Shown: one piece after another, positions 35,492 to 44,274 of the stretch
Position numbering within the stretch: the stretch's first letter is position 1
How the letters are laid out: each line of letters opens with the position of its first letter
NCBI RefSeq assembly: GCF_024721265.1
Contig: NZ_JAMXOC010000019.1
Location: forward strand, 1 to 63,727
DNA from: Ohessyouella blattaphilus
Lineage (GTDB): Bacteria; Bacillota; Clostridia; Lachnospirales; Lachnospiraceae
Direction: 5' to 3'
DNA length: 63,727 nt
Position numbers and translations under genes: made by a program
The notes under the pieces: model-generated
The model's database searches: none
The model's input: only the letters and a program-made list of their open reading frames with translations
Told to the model about the DNA's origin: nothing

Positions 35492-35849
35492 GGGTATGCA
35501 CTGCCTCACTTTCTTTAGTGTTTAGAAAAGTAACGAGTAACTGATGGTAGATATTTTGTTGTTTGAATAAAAGCCTTTTAGGAATGACAAATTCTGACCG
35601 GATAAAAGCCAGGGTGAATTTTTCTGCAGTCATTCCATGATATTTAATAAAGCCAATGGCGGCAAAAGGAGCGGCAGCTAAAATGCAAAGCCAGCTAAGT
35701 GTCTCCAGCCCGAAAAAGGGACGCAGTAGGAAATATAACCCTACTGCGACACCGATTGCCACCACCGAAAAAAGAAGCTGTCTAAGCGACAGCCCAAAGA
35801 ACATGGATTCCGTATATTCTCGGATTTCTCGGTTGATTTTTACTTCCAT
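35484..35849 (-). CDS. PrgI-family conjugation membrane protein
   Basis: This 121-aa protein starts MEVKINREIREYTESMFFG and has two membrane segments (about 22-70): LLFSVVAIGVAVGLYFLL, then LSWLCILAAAPFAAIGFI. This is the PrgI family, the VirB3-like partner next to VirB4. It overlaps the VirB4 start by 8 nt. Confidence 0.88.
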   Translation of the reverse strand: MEVKINREIREYTESMFFGLSLRQLLFSVVAIGVAVGLYFLLRPFFGLETLSWLCILAAAPFAAIGFIKYHGMTAEKFTLAFIRSEFVIPKRLLFKQQNIYHQLLVTFLNTKESEAVHTHD

Positions 35850-35853
35850 AAAG

Positions 35854-36822
35854 CTAGCGCACCTCCATATCTTTTGTACCTAAGCTTTTCTCTTTTGCTC
35901 CGGCAATAGTTAATTCTTTCGAATTCTTGTCGTAATGCAAAACATCGTAGGAAAGAAGTTCGTCAGGAGATAGCTGAGAGTCATTTACTTCTTTCACCAT
36001 CTGCTTTAAATCTTCTGGTGAAAGAGCTTTTCCCTCAGGGACAATTATTTGCTCATGGACGCTCGAAGGTAATACATAGAAACTATCGCCAATTGCCCGA
36101 GCAATCTGTTCTTGAGCTTCGGGATAATAAAGGCAAGTAGCACCATGAACGCGTTCGGGATTACTTAGGACGAACATCGGCTCGGTATTATCGCCAAAGC
36201 TCAAGTCATCACTAAGTTCCGGTAAAGAATCTTTTTCTCTTTCCCCGGTCATTTCTTCCATTATGCTTTCCATGTCAGCAAAGACGGCCGGAGAGCGTTT
36301 GGCAGTCGCCTCTAATGCATCCACGCTAAGAGACTGTAAATCATAGTGATGATTAGTTGCCATTGCTCTAGTGATATAAAGCCTGGCATCATTACCACTA
36401 ATAACATTTTGGATAATGGAATAGGTGAAGGCAAAACCATTGCCAAGGGGCTTATAGAGAAGATCTTTTAAGCGCTCTTTATTGTGGTCGATACTAACAA
36501 GCTGAACCGCAAGACGATCTTTGATTTTGTCGTAGTCCATCTCGGGAGTCGAAATAGTGGTTTCTCTAGTGTGCTGATAAGCTTCGGAAATATCGTTCAT
36601 TAACGATTCCATACTTTCGCCGTTTTCGTAACGCTCAAAATAGGGTTCGAGATAAAGAAGTGGTGAGGCTTTTTCTCCTTCCTGAATGAGTTTTAGGCCG
36701 ACTTGCTTGGTATCATTATGCTTAGTGACGGTGACTAGCTCGGCATTGACATTTTTTAAGTTATCCGGCAAGTGGCTTAAGATGTTTTCTTTTACCTGTG
36801 AGTAAAATTCTTGATTTGTCAT
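35854..36822 (-). CDS. DUF5688-type protein of conjugative elements
   Basis: A 322-aa soluble protein with no membrane segment or catalytic motif visible. Features include an N-terminal FYSQVKENILSHLPD and a middle ARLYITRAMATNHHYDLQSL. The later GATCLYYPEAQEQIARAIGD, then SFYVLPSSVHEQIIVPEG, is typical of DUF5688 proteins that ride in Tn1549-type ICEs between trbL-like and prgI genes. GGAGG precedes the ATG. Function unknown. Confidence 0.7.
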   Translation of the reverse strand: MTNQEFYSQVKENILSHLPDNLKNVNAELVTVTKHNDTKQVGLKLIQEGEKASPLLYLEPYFERYENGESMESLMNDISEAYQHTRETTISTPEMDYDKIKDRLAVQLVSIDHNKERLKDLLYKPLGNGFAFTYSIIQNVISGNDARLYITRAMATNHHYDLQSLSVDALEATAKRSPAVFADMESIMEEMTGEREKDSLPELSDDLSFGDNTEPMFVLSNPERVHGATCLYYPEAQEQIARAIGDSFYVLPSSVHEQIIVPEGKALSPEDLKQMVKEVNDSQLSPDELLSYDVLHYDKNSKELTIAGAKEKSLGTKDMEVR

Positions 36823-36857
36823 GTGAGTTCCTCCATTGTTTGAAAGTGGTTATCTGG

Positions 36858-37694
36858 TTACAGTCCCATCATTTCTCGGACAATGCGATCGGCTAGTTTG
36901 ACGGTGCCGACTAGGACAAGCATGTTGAAGATCAGTTCCCCAACGTATCGCCAGACCATTGTGGCGGCTTTTAGTGAGGTATCAACGGCGGGTGGCGTCG
37001 TAGCAAAGAGAGAAAAGATGATACAAGCGAGAATAATAATGGCTCCTTCAAGACAAACGGCAGCGTATGATTTCATAAAGCTGATACCAATACGCTGAGT
37101 AGGTTCGCCGGCAAAGGTAGAAAGTGGAATAGGAGCAATGGCCGTGTACATATAGAGCTTAAAGAAGCGGCCATAGACGGACGTGATAATGATGAACGAG
37201 AGAACGGTGATAAAGAGCGAGCCAATTAGGGTAACGGCCCATAAGGGAATACTTTCGAAAAAGCCGCAGTCCTCGATGGCGGTCACGACTTCTCCGGGGA
37301 GCGTTAGGTCATTTTGCTGGTTAAAGCCAGCGGTAGCCATAATCTTTTTACCAATACCCTGAATGATATTAAAGAGGGCGAGCATCAGCTCAAGCCCATA
37401 AGTGATAATACCCTTGGCAATAGCAAAGCGGACAAAGAGCTTTACAGCCATCTCTGGTTTCTTTACATCGGTAAAACTTGAGCAAGTCTTTACGACATTC
37501 ATTACAAAGAAGAGTACTAATAAGGCGAAACCGATTGCTCTTAGAGCATCGTGGATATTGAGAATGACGCCCCAGATACCGCCACCTTTGAATCCTTCCG
37601 GCGTCTGTGTTATCAGATGCCAGACTTGCGAAAGCTTATCGTTCCAAGTGTTGAGTGCGTTTTGTAGGTTCTGGACAACCCAGTTGTCAGACAT
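36858..37694 (-). CDS. TrbL/VirB6-like channel protein
   Basis: This 278-aa protein has five to six hydrophobic helices, for example AIGFALLVLFFVMNVV, PLWAVTLIGSLFITVLSFII and AVCLEGAIIILACIIFSLFA. Position and topology match the CD0411/TrbL family of Tn1549-type elements, the inner-membrane channel. ATG 37694 follows AAAGGAGG; the longer upstream frame lacks a ribosome site. Confidence 0.85.
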   Translation of the reverse strand: MSDNWVVQNLQNALNTWNDKLSQVWHLITQTPEGFKGGGIWGVILNIHDALRAIGFALLVLFFVMNVVKTCSSFTDVKKPEMAVKLFVRFAIAKGIITYGLELMLALFNIIQGIGKKIMATAGFNQQNDLTLPGEVVTAIEDCGFFESIPLWAVTLIGSLFITVLSFIIITSVYGRFFKLYMYTAIAPIPLSTFAGEPTQRIGISFMKSYAAVCLEGAIIILACIIFSLFATTPPAVDTSLKAATMVWRYVGELIFNMLVLVGTVKLADRIVREMMGL

Positions 37695-37732
37695 GAAAAT
37701 CCTCCTTTCTTTGAGAGTTTCTTTATAATAAA

Positions 37733-37769
37733 ACACCACCGACCAGTAGATGATGCTGGTTGGTGGTGT
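37733..37769 (-). terminator. Terminator inside the conjugation operon at a cargo junction
   Basis: A 14-bp stem (ACACCACCGACCAG / CTGGTTGGTGGTGT with G-T pairs) is followed by TTTTATT on the minus strand only. No minus-strand gene now lies just upstream of it. It fits an old terminator of the VirD4/Maff2 transcript displaced by the cassette at 37871-41171. Confidence 0.6.
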
Positions 37770-37870
37770 ATGTAAAAGTGGAGACTAAGTTGAAAAATAA
37801 TGATATAATTAACAGGCAATTGTCTGAAAATTAAAAGAAGAAATCATAACAAGGATGAGGAGAAATCAAC

Positions 37871-38740
37871 ATGGGAAAAAACGAAAAGAAACTGGACCAG
37901 GATGCTTTAGAATTATCTAAGTGGGTAAGAGATAGGAGCAAAAAAATCAAACAGTCGGATGTAAAGACAGAACTGACGGTTACGACGAATAAAAAGGTAA
38001 AAGAAGAACCTGTTCTCTATAGTGTGTTAACAAAAAACACAGATAAAATAAAGAAATTTGATACGGAAACAAAAAGTAGATATAAGAAAATATTAGAAAG
38101 TGATGAATATAAGAAAGCATCGTTTGTGGCGGGAGCAACCGCTCCATTGGCAATGACACTTGGTAGCTCAGGTATGGGCCTAGGTGCTCTGGCAGCAACA
38201 AGTCTAGGTGCACCAGCACTTTTTGCTGGCGGGATTGGAGTAATGCCCTTATTGGGGCCACTTGGAATTGGTTTGCTTGGAGCTCCTGCAGCCATAAAGC
38301 TATTTAAAAAGTTGAAAAATGGAAAGGATAAAACAAAGGGAGAAACCCTTGGATACGCAGAAGAAACAATCAACAACTGCAAAGATTTTATTAATAAGTG
38401 TACAGATAAACTTAAAAAGAATGCCGAGGAAACAGCTGCTTTGTTTGGTGTCGATTTAGCAGAGTCGCTTGAAAAAATGAAAAAAACTGGCAAAAAGATA
38501 AAAATAAATATTGATGACTTTGCTAATAAAGACACCAACAAAAGAATTATGCAATACCAACAAATATGTTTAAATCAATATAATCGGCAAGCGGAACTAG
38601 AAGGCCTAATGGATAGGATGGTAACAAGATACAATGAGCTTCTTAATGAAAACGAAACACTGATTAAAAACCTAGGAGAAGCTGAGGAATTGATGGAGTT
38701 AGCGAATGTATCTATGGCAATTGTTTCGAAAGGAGAATGA
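37871..38740 (+). CDS. Unknown protein with glycine-rich hydrophobic core (cargo gene 1)
   Basis: This 289-aa protein has a charged N-terminus, a Gly/Ala/Leu-rich hydrophobic stretch at about 77-143 (ASFVAGATAPLAMTLGSSGM, LGALAATSLGAPALFAGGIG, VMPLLGPLGIGLLGAPAAI), then a long charged helical region (150-289). The stretch could form glycine-zipper membrane helices. ATG follows AAGGATGAGGAG. It is plus-strand within a minus-strand conjugation operon and lies 3 bp from the next gene, so the two form a cargo operon. No family recognised; a membrane-acting defence or toxin role is only a guess. Confidence 0.6.
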   Translation: MGKNEKKLDQDALELSKWVRDRSKKIKQSDVKTELTVTTNKKVKEEPVLYSVLTKNTDKIKKFDTETKSRYKKILESDEYKKASFVAGATAPLAMTLGSSGMGLGALAATSLGAPALFAGGIGVMPLLGPLGIGLLGAPAAIKLFKKLKNGKDKTKGETLGYAEETINNCKDFINKCTDKLKKNAEETAALFGVDLAESLEKMKKTGKKIKINIDDFANKDTNKRIMQYQQICLNQYNRQAELEGLMDRMVTRYNELLNENETLIKNLGEAEELMELANVSMAIVSKGE

Positions 38741-38743
38741 TTT

Positions 38744-40060
38744 ATGATTTCATACAGAGAAAAACAACTGCTCATGGCTCAAAAGATGCTACAGGATGAA
38801 TCAATTAGTTCCTTAGAAGAAGCCGGTAAAATCGTCAAGGACATGAAAGTAGGAAAGAAAACAGAGTATATATTACCTGAGCGTGAGCTGATTGCTAATT
38901 TTGAGGAGCTAGCAAACTTAGCAGAAAGCAAAGGGTACAGCACATACGTCAGAGTTGAAGATATTCTATCATCAGAAGAAATAGCAGAGATAGACCGTAG
39001 GAAAAAGGAGATTGATGATCAGTTTAAAAAGAAGACAGGCATAACAAATAAAAAGGATCTTTCCTTTTTAGCAATTGCAATTGCTTTACACGTTGCTAAA
39101 GGCCTTATTTTTCCTATTGTTGCAGAAAAAGTTGGCTATGGAGAAGGAGCAGATAAAGGTGCTCGAGTAGATCATGACGATAAGTCAATGCAAAACAGCG
39201 TAAAAAAGGAGAAAGAGAAATTTAGAGATAAGAATAAAGAAAAACGCGGAACTGGTGACTGGATAGAATTGATTTTTAAAACACCAGCTTATGATGCGAT
39301 GAATGGTACGGCTAATTTAGGTCTAGAAGGTAAGTATCATAGGCTCCATACATTGGGGCATGATCCGATATTAGGATGGGTATTTGGAACGGCAAATATA
39401 TTAACAGATGTTATGACTTTGGATGACTTTAGATCATTTGAAGTTGACCGAATACCTGTACTTAAAGTTAATCAAGAAAGGCCAATTAGCACATTAAATA
39501 TGTTTGGGGATAGCATAAATATTGTAAAGGATGACCCATTTTATTTGATCGCGGCCCTTTTTGCTCAAGCAATGCATATTAAATCAGACAAGGATACTAA
39601 ATTAGGATTACCAGTTCCAATTATTCAGGCTCTTAGCAATGAGAAAATAAAAGAATTTGCGGGCAAATTATACAAAGAATACGGATATGACTTCAATTGT
39701 TTAGCAAGAGATGCCGGTGTAATTGCTGGATCGGCTGCAATATCCATTTTTTTTAATTTAATAATTAGTCTTACTCACAGCTTATTTTATGATGAGAAGA
39801 AGGACCACTCTTTGGATTTATATAAAGTTCGCACGAAGAAGATACTTTTGATATCCAATACTATAGGATCTGCAAGTAATATTATTTATGCCGGAATCAC
39901 ACAGAATCCTAAGAGTTTGGATATAGGCGGATTACTTGTGACCATATCGAGATTATTTTTGGACATTCGCTTCATAACAAAGATAAAGCAAGAATTTATC
40001 GAGGCAGAAGTAAATAAAAATTTTGAAGATGAACTGGAAAAGTTGAATATTGAAATTTAA
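38744..40060 (+). CDS. Unknown protein with HTLGHDPILGWVFGTANI motif (cargo gene 2)
   Basis: A 438-aa protein. After a helical N-terminus come possible membrane helices near 105-125 (LSFLAIAIALHVAKGLIFPI) and 330-350 (AAISIFFNLIISLTHSLFY). The central region has RLHTLGHDPILGWVFG followed by TANILTDVMTLDDF, a compact conserved-looking block. Further hydrophobic stretches occur near 375-410. It is coupled to cargo gene 1 by a 3-bp gap and AAAGGAG. The paired hydrophobic proteins suggest a membrane complex; no catalytic signature was recognised. Confidence 0.6.
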   Translation: MISYREKQLLMAQKMLQDESISSLEEAGKIVKDMKVGKKTEYILPERELIANFEELANLAESKGYSTYVRVEDILSSEEIAEIDRRKKEIDDQFKKKTGITNKKDLSFLAIAIALHVAKGLIFPIVAEKVGYGEGADKGARVDHDDKSMQNSVKKEKEKFRDKNKEKRGTGDWIELIFKTPAYDAMNGTANLGLEGKYHRLHTLGHDPILGWVFGTANILTDVMTLDDFRSFEVDRIPVLKVNQERPISTLNMFGDSINIVKDDPFYLIAALFAQAMHIKSDKDTKLGLPVPIIQALSNEKIKEFAGKLYKEYGYDFNCLARDAGVIAGSAAISIFFNLIISLTHSLFYDEKKDHSLDLYKVRTKKILLISNTIGSASNIIYAGITQNPKSLDIGGLLVTISRLFLDIRFITKIKQEFIEAEVNKNFEDELEKLNIEI

Positions 40061-40103
40061 ATGCTGGAGCTTGTCAGATATTCTGACGAGCTCCAGCATT
40101 TTG
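40061..40103. terminator. Bidirectional terminator between convergent cargo genes
   Basis: ATGCTGGAGCTTGTCAG pairs with CTGACGAGCTCCAGCAT around a short loop, with T-rich sequence on the plus side and A-rich sequence on the other. It separates the two-gene cargo operon from the convergent gene at 40116-41171. Confidence 0.85.
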
Positions 40104-40115
40104 AGCGTTAACTAA

Positions 40116-41171
40116 CTAAAAATACTTCGATCTAACTTTTAGTATATCAATATAAGAATCAATTATTTTAGAGAGATTAAGAGCTTTGCCTTGCTCAAAA
40201 TTCTTTTCTACGTCTTGTGTCTCATGAATATCAATTATATTATCATACGATATTTCTTCCCCTATGAAAAAAGTTTCTAGGTGTTGATTTTTAATGAAAT
40301 CTATAACTTCTTCAGTTGAATCAAACTTGTATCTGAAACGCGATTTATTTAGTTTAAGAATTTCAGATAGAAACGCGGGAATATAATCATACCAAGGAGC
40401 AGCTCCTCTCTCTTGCAAACTTCGAGCTGGCAAAATCATGACATTTGCTCTAGTTAGTGATAATTCAAACAATTGGCTGAGTTTATCAACAATGGGATTA
40501 TTAGGTGGAAGAAGAATTTCGATGTTATCAAGTAAGTAGTTTAAAAACGGCCAGAAATCTTTATCTTTCATGCTAGGAATATAGCTAGTATTGTTCCAAA
40601 TGATTTTTCCATCGGCCAGATAATAAATGACCTGCCGTAAAAGGAATTTCATACTAACAATGGTGTCTGCGTGTAAATCCCCATCAGTTAAAACGCAATC
40701 CCAATCATTTTGCTTTCGGAAATCGTCGAAAATAGATTGGTTTCCTAAATAATCTATTTTCGGCTCAGTGTCCTTATAATTAATCCACTGTTTTATTTTA
40801 AAGCGAATTGGTCGTAATACGTCACGTTGATATTGTTGTACATTGGAGCTATTTTTTTTAGTGATAACTACAGAAGTCATTTTGTTTCCGCGCACGTAAT
40901 TATAAAAGGTTCGTCCTAAAGAAAGTTTTAATCCAGTATCAAAGTTGTTTCGCCAATCGTCTTCATCAAATAGTGACATTACAGTAAAAGGGATAGACGG
41001 TGGAGCAATACTTGCGAGGTGCTTTAGACGGTCATAAGTCTCTTCAAAGCTAGTGTCTGACATCAAGCGCATTCGGGCTAATTTGCCGAGCGTAAGACCC
41101 AGTCCATCTGCTTCCTTTTTGAAGTTTTCGTATTCATCATTAGTAAGTGTTACGGAAATAGATTTACTCAT
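40116..41171 (-). CDS. Unknown protein with ribbon-helix-helix N-terminus
   Basis: Residues 1-40 of this 351-aa protein (SISVTLTNDEYENFKKEADG, then LTLGKLARMRLM) look like a ribbon-helix-helix DNA-binding unit. The rest is unrecognised; VLTDGDLHADTIVSMKFLLR and VMILPARSLQERG stand out. AAAGGAG precedes the start. It is separated from the VirD4-Maff2 genes by about 200 bp holding paired direct repeats, probably its own operators. It may regulate the cargo or be a DNA-binding effector. Confidence 0.55.
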   Translation of the reverse strand: MSKSISVTLTNDEYENFKKEADGLGLTLGKLARMRLMSDTSFEETYDRLKHLASIAPPSIPFTVMSLFDEDDWRNNFDTGLKLSLGRTFYNYVRGNKMTSVVITKKNSSNVQQYQRDVLRPIRFKIKQWINYKDTEPKIDYLGNQSIFDDFRKQNDWDCVLTDGDLHADTIVSMKFLLRQVIYYLADGKIIWNNTSYIPSMKDKDFWPFLNYLLDNIEILLPPNNPIVDKLSQLFELSLTRANVMILPARSLQERGAAPWYDYIPAFLSEILKLNKSRFRYKFDSTEEVIDFIKNQHLETFFIGEEISYDNIIDIHETQDVEKNFEQGKALNLSKIIDSYIDILKVRSKYF

Positions 41172-41235
41172 ATTTGTTTTCGCCTAGTAAAAGGCCTCTC
41201 CTTTTAAAAATAAGACTGTTAACTTTATTCTGAAA

Positions 41236-41275
41236 ATATGGCAATTCAGATAATCTGATTATATGGCAATTCAGA
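41236..41275 (-). promoter_or_regulatory. Direct repeats upstream of the RHH-type gene
   Basis: ATATGGCAATTCAGA occurs at 41236-41250 and 41261-41275, 25 bp apart centre to centre. The palindrome TCAGATAATCTGA (41245-41257) lies between. Paired short repeats are typical ribbon-helix-helix operators. Confidence 0.55.
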
Positions 41276-41377
41276 GAGAAAGTCAAGTATATGATTTGTT
41301 ACATTCGTGGAATAGCCATTTACGAGCTCCTAATGTAGCTGAAGGATATCATAAAGATATTGTCCCTCAGCAAAAAC

Positions 41378-41689
41378 TTATCCAGCAATCAGTGTCAAAA
41401 TCTCCTTCGCAAAGGTAATGATAATGCCGCCGGCAAGGGTTAAGAACCCATTAGCTCTTTGCGAAGGGTCGTGAGATTTAAGGGATAATCCGACCTGTAC
41501 GATGCCAAAGCCTAGTAGGATTAGGCCAAGAGCCCGGATAAGTCCGAAGATAAAAGTAGAGAGGTTATTTACAACCGCGATAGGATCACCGGAAGCCATA
41601 ACTGGGATTGTGAAAACGGTAAGTACCATAACAATGGTTGCGTAAAGCGAGAAGATGATTTTTGACTTAGTTTTCTTGAATCGATTCAT
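41378..41689 (-). CDS. Maff2-family small membrane protein
   Basis: This 103-aa protein has an N-terminal hydrophobic segment (IIFSLYATIVMVLTVFTIPV) and two more helices (FIFGLIRALGLILLGFGIVQ; FLTLAGGIIITFAKEILTLI). This is the Maff2 family of Tn1549-type elements, VirB2-like in size and topology. ATG 41689 follows AAGGAGG and overlaps the VirD4 3' end by 23 nt. Confidence 0.85.
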   Translation of the reverse strand: MNRFKKTKSKIIFSLYATIVMVLTVFTIPVMASGDPIAVVNNLSTFIFGLIRALGLILLGFGIVQVGLSLKSHDPSQRANGFLTLAGGIIITFAKEILTLIAG

Positions 41690-43496
41690 TTGTGATTTCC
41701 TCCTTGGAGTTGCTGACAATAGTTTCAAGTTCTGTTTCGGTGAGTAATTCATAGGAACTAGGTATATTTTCCGAAGTGGAAAGATTTGCATCTTCGGTTG
41801 AAAAGGAAATTGTGGCAACGGAAGCACTGTCTTTTCCGTGCTCATAAGCCGGGGCCTTGCCATCGGCAGTGAGAGAAAGACTTGGGTGCTTGAGCAAGTT
41901 ATATTTTTTATCATAGATAGGCCTTTCCCCACGGATTAAAAGTAGCGCATATTCGTTATCAAGGACGCGTACCTCGTCAGGGGTTAGAAGCTCCCTACCG
42001 GCTAGTTGGTAGTTGGTAGAATAATTTCCGCTACGCCCTGTAGATTTACCATAGGTGTTAGTGTCGATGGTGGCCTTACCAAGTAGTTCGCTTACATATT
42101 TGTGGGTGGACTGCTCATTTCCGCCAAGATAGAGAAAGGAGTCACAGTTACCAATAATGGATTCCCACTGCTTTTCAAAGAGTGCTTTTAACTGAGCAAG
42201 GTTTTGAAGAATAATACTTACAGAGATTCCACGACTTCGCATGGTTGAAAGAGTTTTTTCAAATTCCTCCGGGAGAGCGACGTTTGCAAATTCATCCATT
42301 ACAAAATGACAGTGAACGGGGAGAGGTCCTTGATATTTATGATCGGCCAGATAAAAAAGTTGTTGGAATACTTGTGTATAAAGGATACTGACAAGGAAAT
42401 TAAAGGAGCTATCGTTATCCGGGATGAGAGCAAAGAGTGCAATCTTTTCCTCACCAAGTCGTGGGAGCTCCAGCTCATCTGTAGCAGTAAGAGCAGCGAG
42501 GGTACTTAAATTGAATTTCTCAAGCCTAGAGGCTAAAGTGATTTGGATACTCTTTAGGGTTTTAGCTGAGCCAGAGTGGTAATCTTTGTAATACTTTAGT
42601 GCGATATGCTCAGGGTTAACCATTTCCAAATCATAGAAGAGATTATCAAGAGGACTGAGGGCATAAGAATCTTCTTCGTTAACGGCACCGGCCCTTAACA
42701 TCTCCATTACCATCTGGAAGTTTTGTTCCTCTTCCGGAGCTTCGTACTTTAGGTAAAAGACGAGAGCTAGAAGGAGCATAGAAGCGGCCGTATCCCAAAA
42801 AGGGTCATTGGAGACTGCGCCCTTTGGGGTGGTGCTTTTAAAAAGATTTGTTACTAGCTTTTGCACATCGTTATCCGTTTGCAGATAAGCGAAGGGATTA
42901 TAACAATGGCTTTTGTCCATATTGATGAGATCAACGACCCGAATTTTATAACCCTTCTTCTCTAGCAAGTGTCCGGTGTCTCTAAGGATCTCTCCTTTGG
43001 GGTCTAGGACGACAAAAGAGGTGTTGCCTTGCATGATATTGGGTTTACAATAAAATCTCGTTTTACCGGCACCGGAGCCACCGCAGACAAGCACATGAAG
43101 GTTGCGACGATGTTTCTTTCCGTTAAATCCTAGGCGGACATTATCGGTTAAGAGTTTATTATTGTCTGGTGGCTTTTGTTCATATTTCCGGTTGATAGTC
43201 TTAGCAACGCCCCACAGGGCAGATCCATACTCAACACCCTTTCGGTAATTACGTTTTGTAGAAAAGTATATACCGATACCAAAAGCATATAGGAGGAGAA
43301 AGAGCATGACGCTACGGAGGCTGTCTTTACATAGAGTGATGGTAAATGGATCGGCAATAACCTTATCGATATTTTGCAATAGAGAAGGTAACCCTTGCTC
43401 CATATATGGAGCAAAAAGAAGTGCAAGCCAGAGAATGGGAATGATGCCAAGGAAGATAAGAATAGAGGTGGCTTTAGTATTATCGTTCATAGGCAT
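41667..43496 (-). CDS. virD4: VirD4/TraG-type coupling ATPase
   Basis: This 609-aa coupling protein has two N-terminal membrane helices (about 10-30 and 60-78), Walker A CGGSGAGKTRFYCKP near 135, Walker B CHFVMDEFANVALP near 400, and SIILQNLAQLKALF. It brings the relaxase-DNA complex to the channel. It overlaps the Maff2 gene downstream and a small gene upstream by 17 nt. Confidence 0.93.
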   Translation of the reverse strand: MPMNDNTKATSILIFLGIIPILWLALLFAPYMEQGLPSLLQNIDKVIADPFTITLCKDSLRSVMLFLLLYAFGIGIYFSTKRNYRKGVEYGSALWGVAKTINRKYEQKPPDNNKLLTDNVRLGFNGKKHRRNLHVLVCGGSGAGKTRFYCKPNIMQGNTSFVVLDPKGEILRDTGHLLEKKGYKIRVVDLINMDKSHCYNPFAYLQTDNDVQKLVTNLFKSTTPKGAVSNDPFWDTAASMLLLALVFYLKYEAPEEEQNFQMVMEMLRAGAVNEEDSYALSPLDNLFYDLEMVNPEHIALKYYKDYHSGSAKTLKSIQITLASRLEKFNLSTLAALTATDELELPRLGEEKIALFALIPDNDSSFNFLVSILYTQVFQQLFYLADHKYQGPLPVHCHFVMDEFANVALPEEFEKTLSTMRSRGISVSIILQNLAQLKALFEKQWESIIGNCDSFLYLGGNEQSTHKYVSELLGKATIDTNTYGKSTGRSGNYSTNYQLAGRELLTPDEVRVLDNEYALLLIRGERPIYDKKYNLLKHPSLSLTADGKAPAYEHGKDSASVATISFSTEDANLSTSENIPSSYELLTETELETIVSNSKEEITNESIQEN

Positions 43497-43677
43497 TGCT
43501 TTCTTCCCGGATCATCAAGCCTCGTTTTTGCGCCTTTGCCGCTTTTAAAATAATGGAGTCGAGATCTTCAAAGGGACGATTTTTATCCCGGTACAGATTA
43601 CGTAGTTCCAGAAGACTGTTTATCAGGATATTTACTTCTTCTGGTTTAAGCTTTAATTGATAGGATTCCTTAAACAT
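43480..43677 (-). CDS. Small conserved ICE protein
   Basis: A 65-aa protein, SYQLKLKPEEVNILINSLLE, then LRNLYRDKNRPFEDLDSIIL. It resembles in layout the 51-aa product at 57427-57582 and the truncated one at 61409, short helical proteins common in these elements. It is co-transcribed between the pcfB-like and virD4 genes. Function unknown. Confidence 0.6.
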   Translation of the reverse strand: MFKESYQLKLKPEEVNILINSLLELRNLYRDKNRPFEDLDSIILKAAKAQKRGLMIREESNAYER

Positions 43678-43680
43678 AAA

Positions 43681-44274
43681 TTAACGCTCCTTTCTGACCG
43701 GTACCTTGGGCGCTTTGGTTTTTTCCGGAGTAGGTCCATTCTTTGTCTTGGTCTGATCGTAGGACTTAAGCTTTTCTCTCACAGAGGGCTTTCTAGAATC
43801 CTTTGTTGACGCGGAGTTTTTCTCGGACAGAGGTTTTTCGTCTGCCCTTTTGACAAAAGGGTCGCGTTCTAGTTCTTGTACAACCGAAGCTTTATCGACG
43901 GTAGCAAGAGAGAAACGTTCCATAATTCTCTGAATCTTTGAGGCGTCTTCTGCTCTGGCAATGATATCAACTTCTGCAGTAGGCTCTTTTTTATTCTTGT
44001 CTCGTAAGACACAGTACAAAACCCCGTAGCGCTTAGCCTCAGCTACAAATTTTTTCTGATCCTGATTTTGAATGGAAAAGACTTTTAATTCCTTGCCGGA
44101 CTTAAGCATGTTGCTTAGTCTTGATTTACCTTTTGTTTTTTGGGTTTCATTTAAAGCTGCAATTAATAGCACGGCAATATTTTTTGCACCGGTACCGGTA
44201 ATCTTTGCAGCCACTTCCACACCTTCAAGAGACATGTGGACAATTTGTTCAGCAGCATCTCCGCCATTATTCAT
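43681..44274 (-). CDS. PcfB-family (DUF3801) relaxosome accessory protein
   Basis: A 197-aa protein with AAEQIVHMSLEGVEVAAKIT, then GTGAKNIAVLLIAALNETQK and KKFVAEAKRYGVLYCVLRDK. This matches the PcfB family that bridges relaxase and coupling protein. The C-terminal 60 residues are basic and low in complexity. It overlaps the relaxase by 4 nt. Confidence 0.85.
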   Translation of the reverse strand: MNNGGDAAEQIVHMSLEGVEVAAKITGTGAKNIAVLLIAALNETQKTKGKSRLSNMLKSGKELKVFSIQNQDQKKFVAEAKRYGVLYCVLRDKNKKEPTAEVDIIARAEDASKIQRIMERFSLATVDKASVVQELERDPFVKRADEKPLSEKNSASTKDSRKPSVREKLKSYDQTKTKNGPTPEKTKAPKVPVRKER

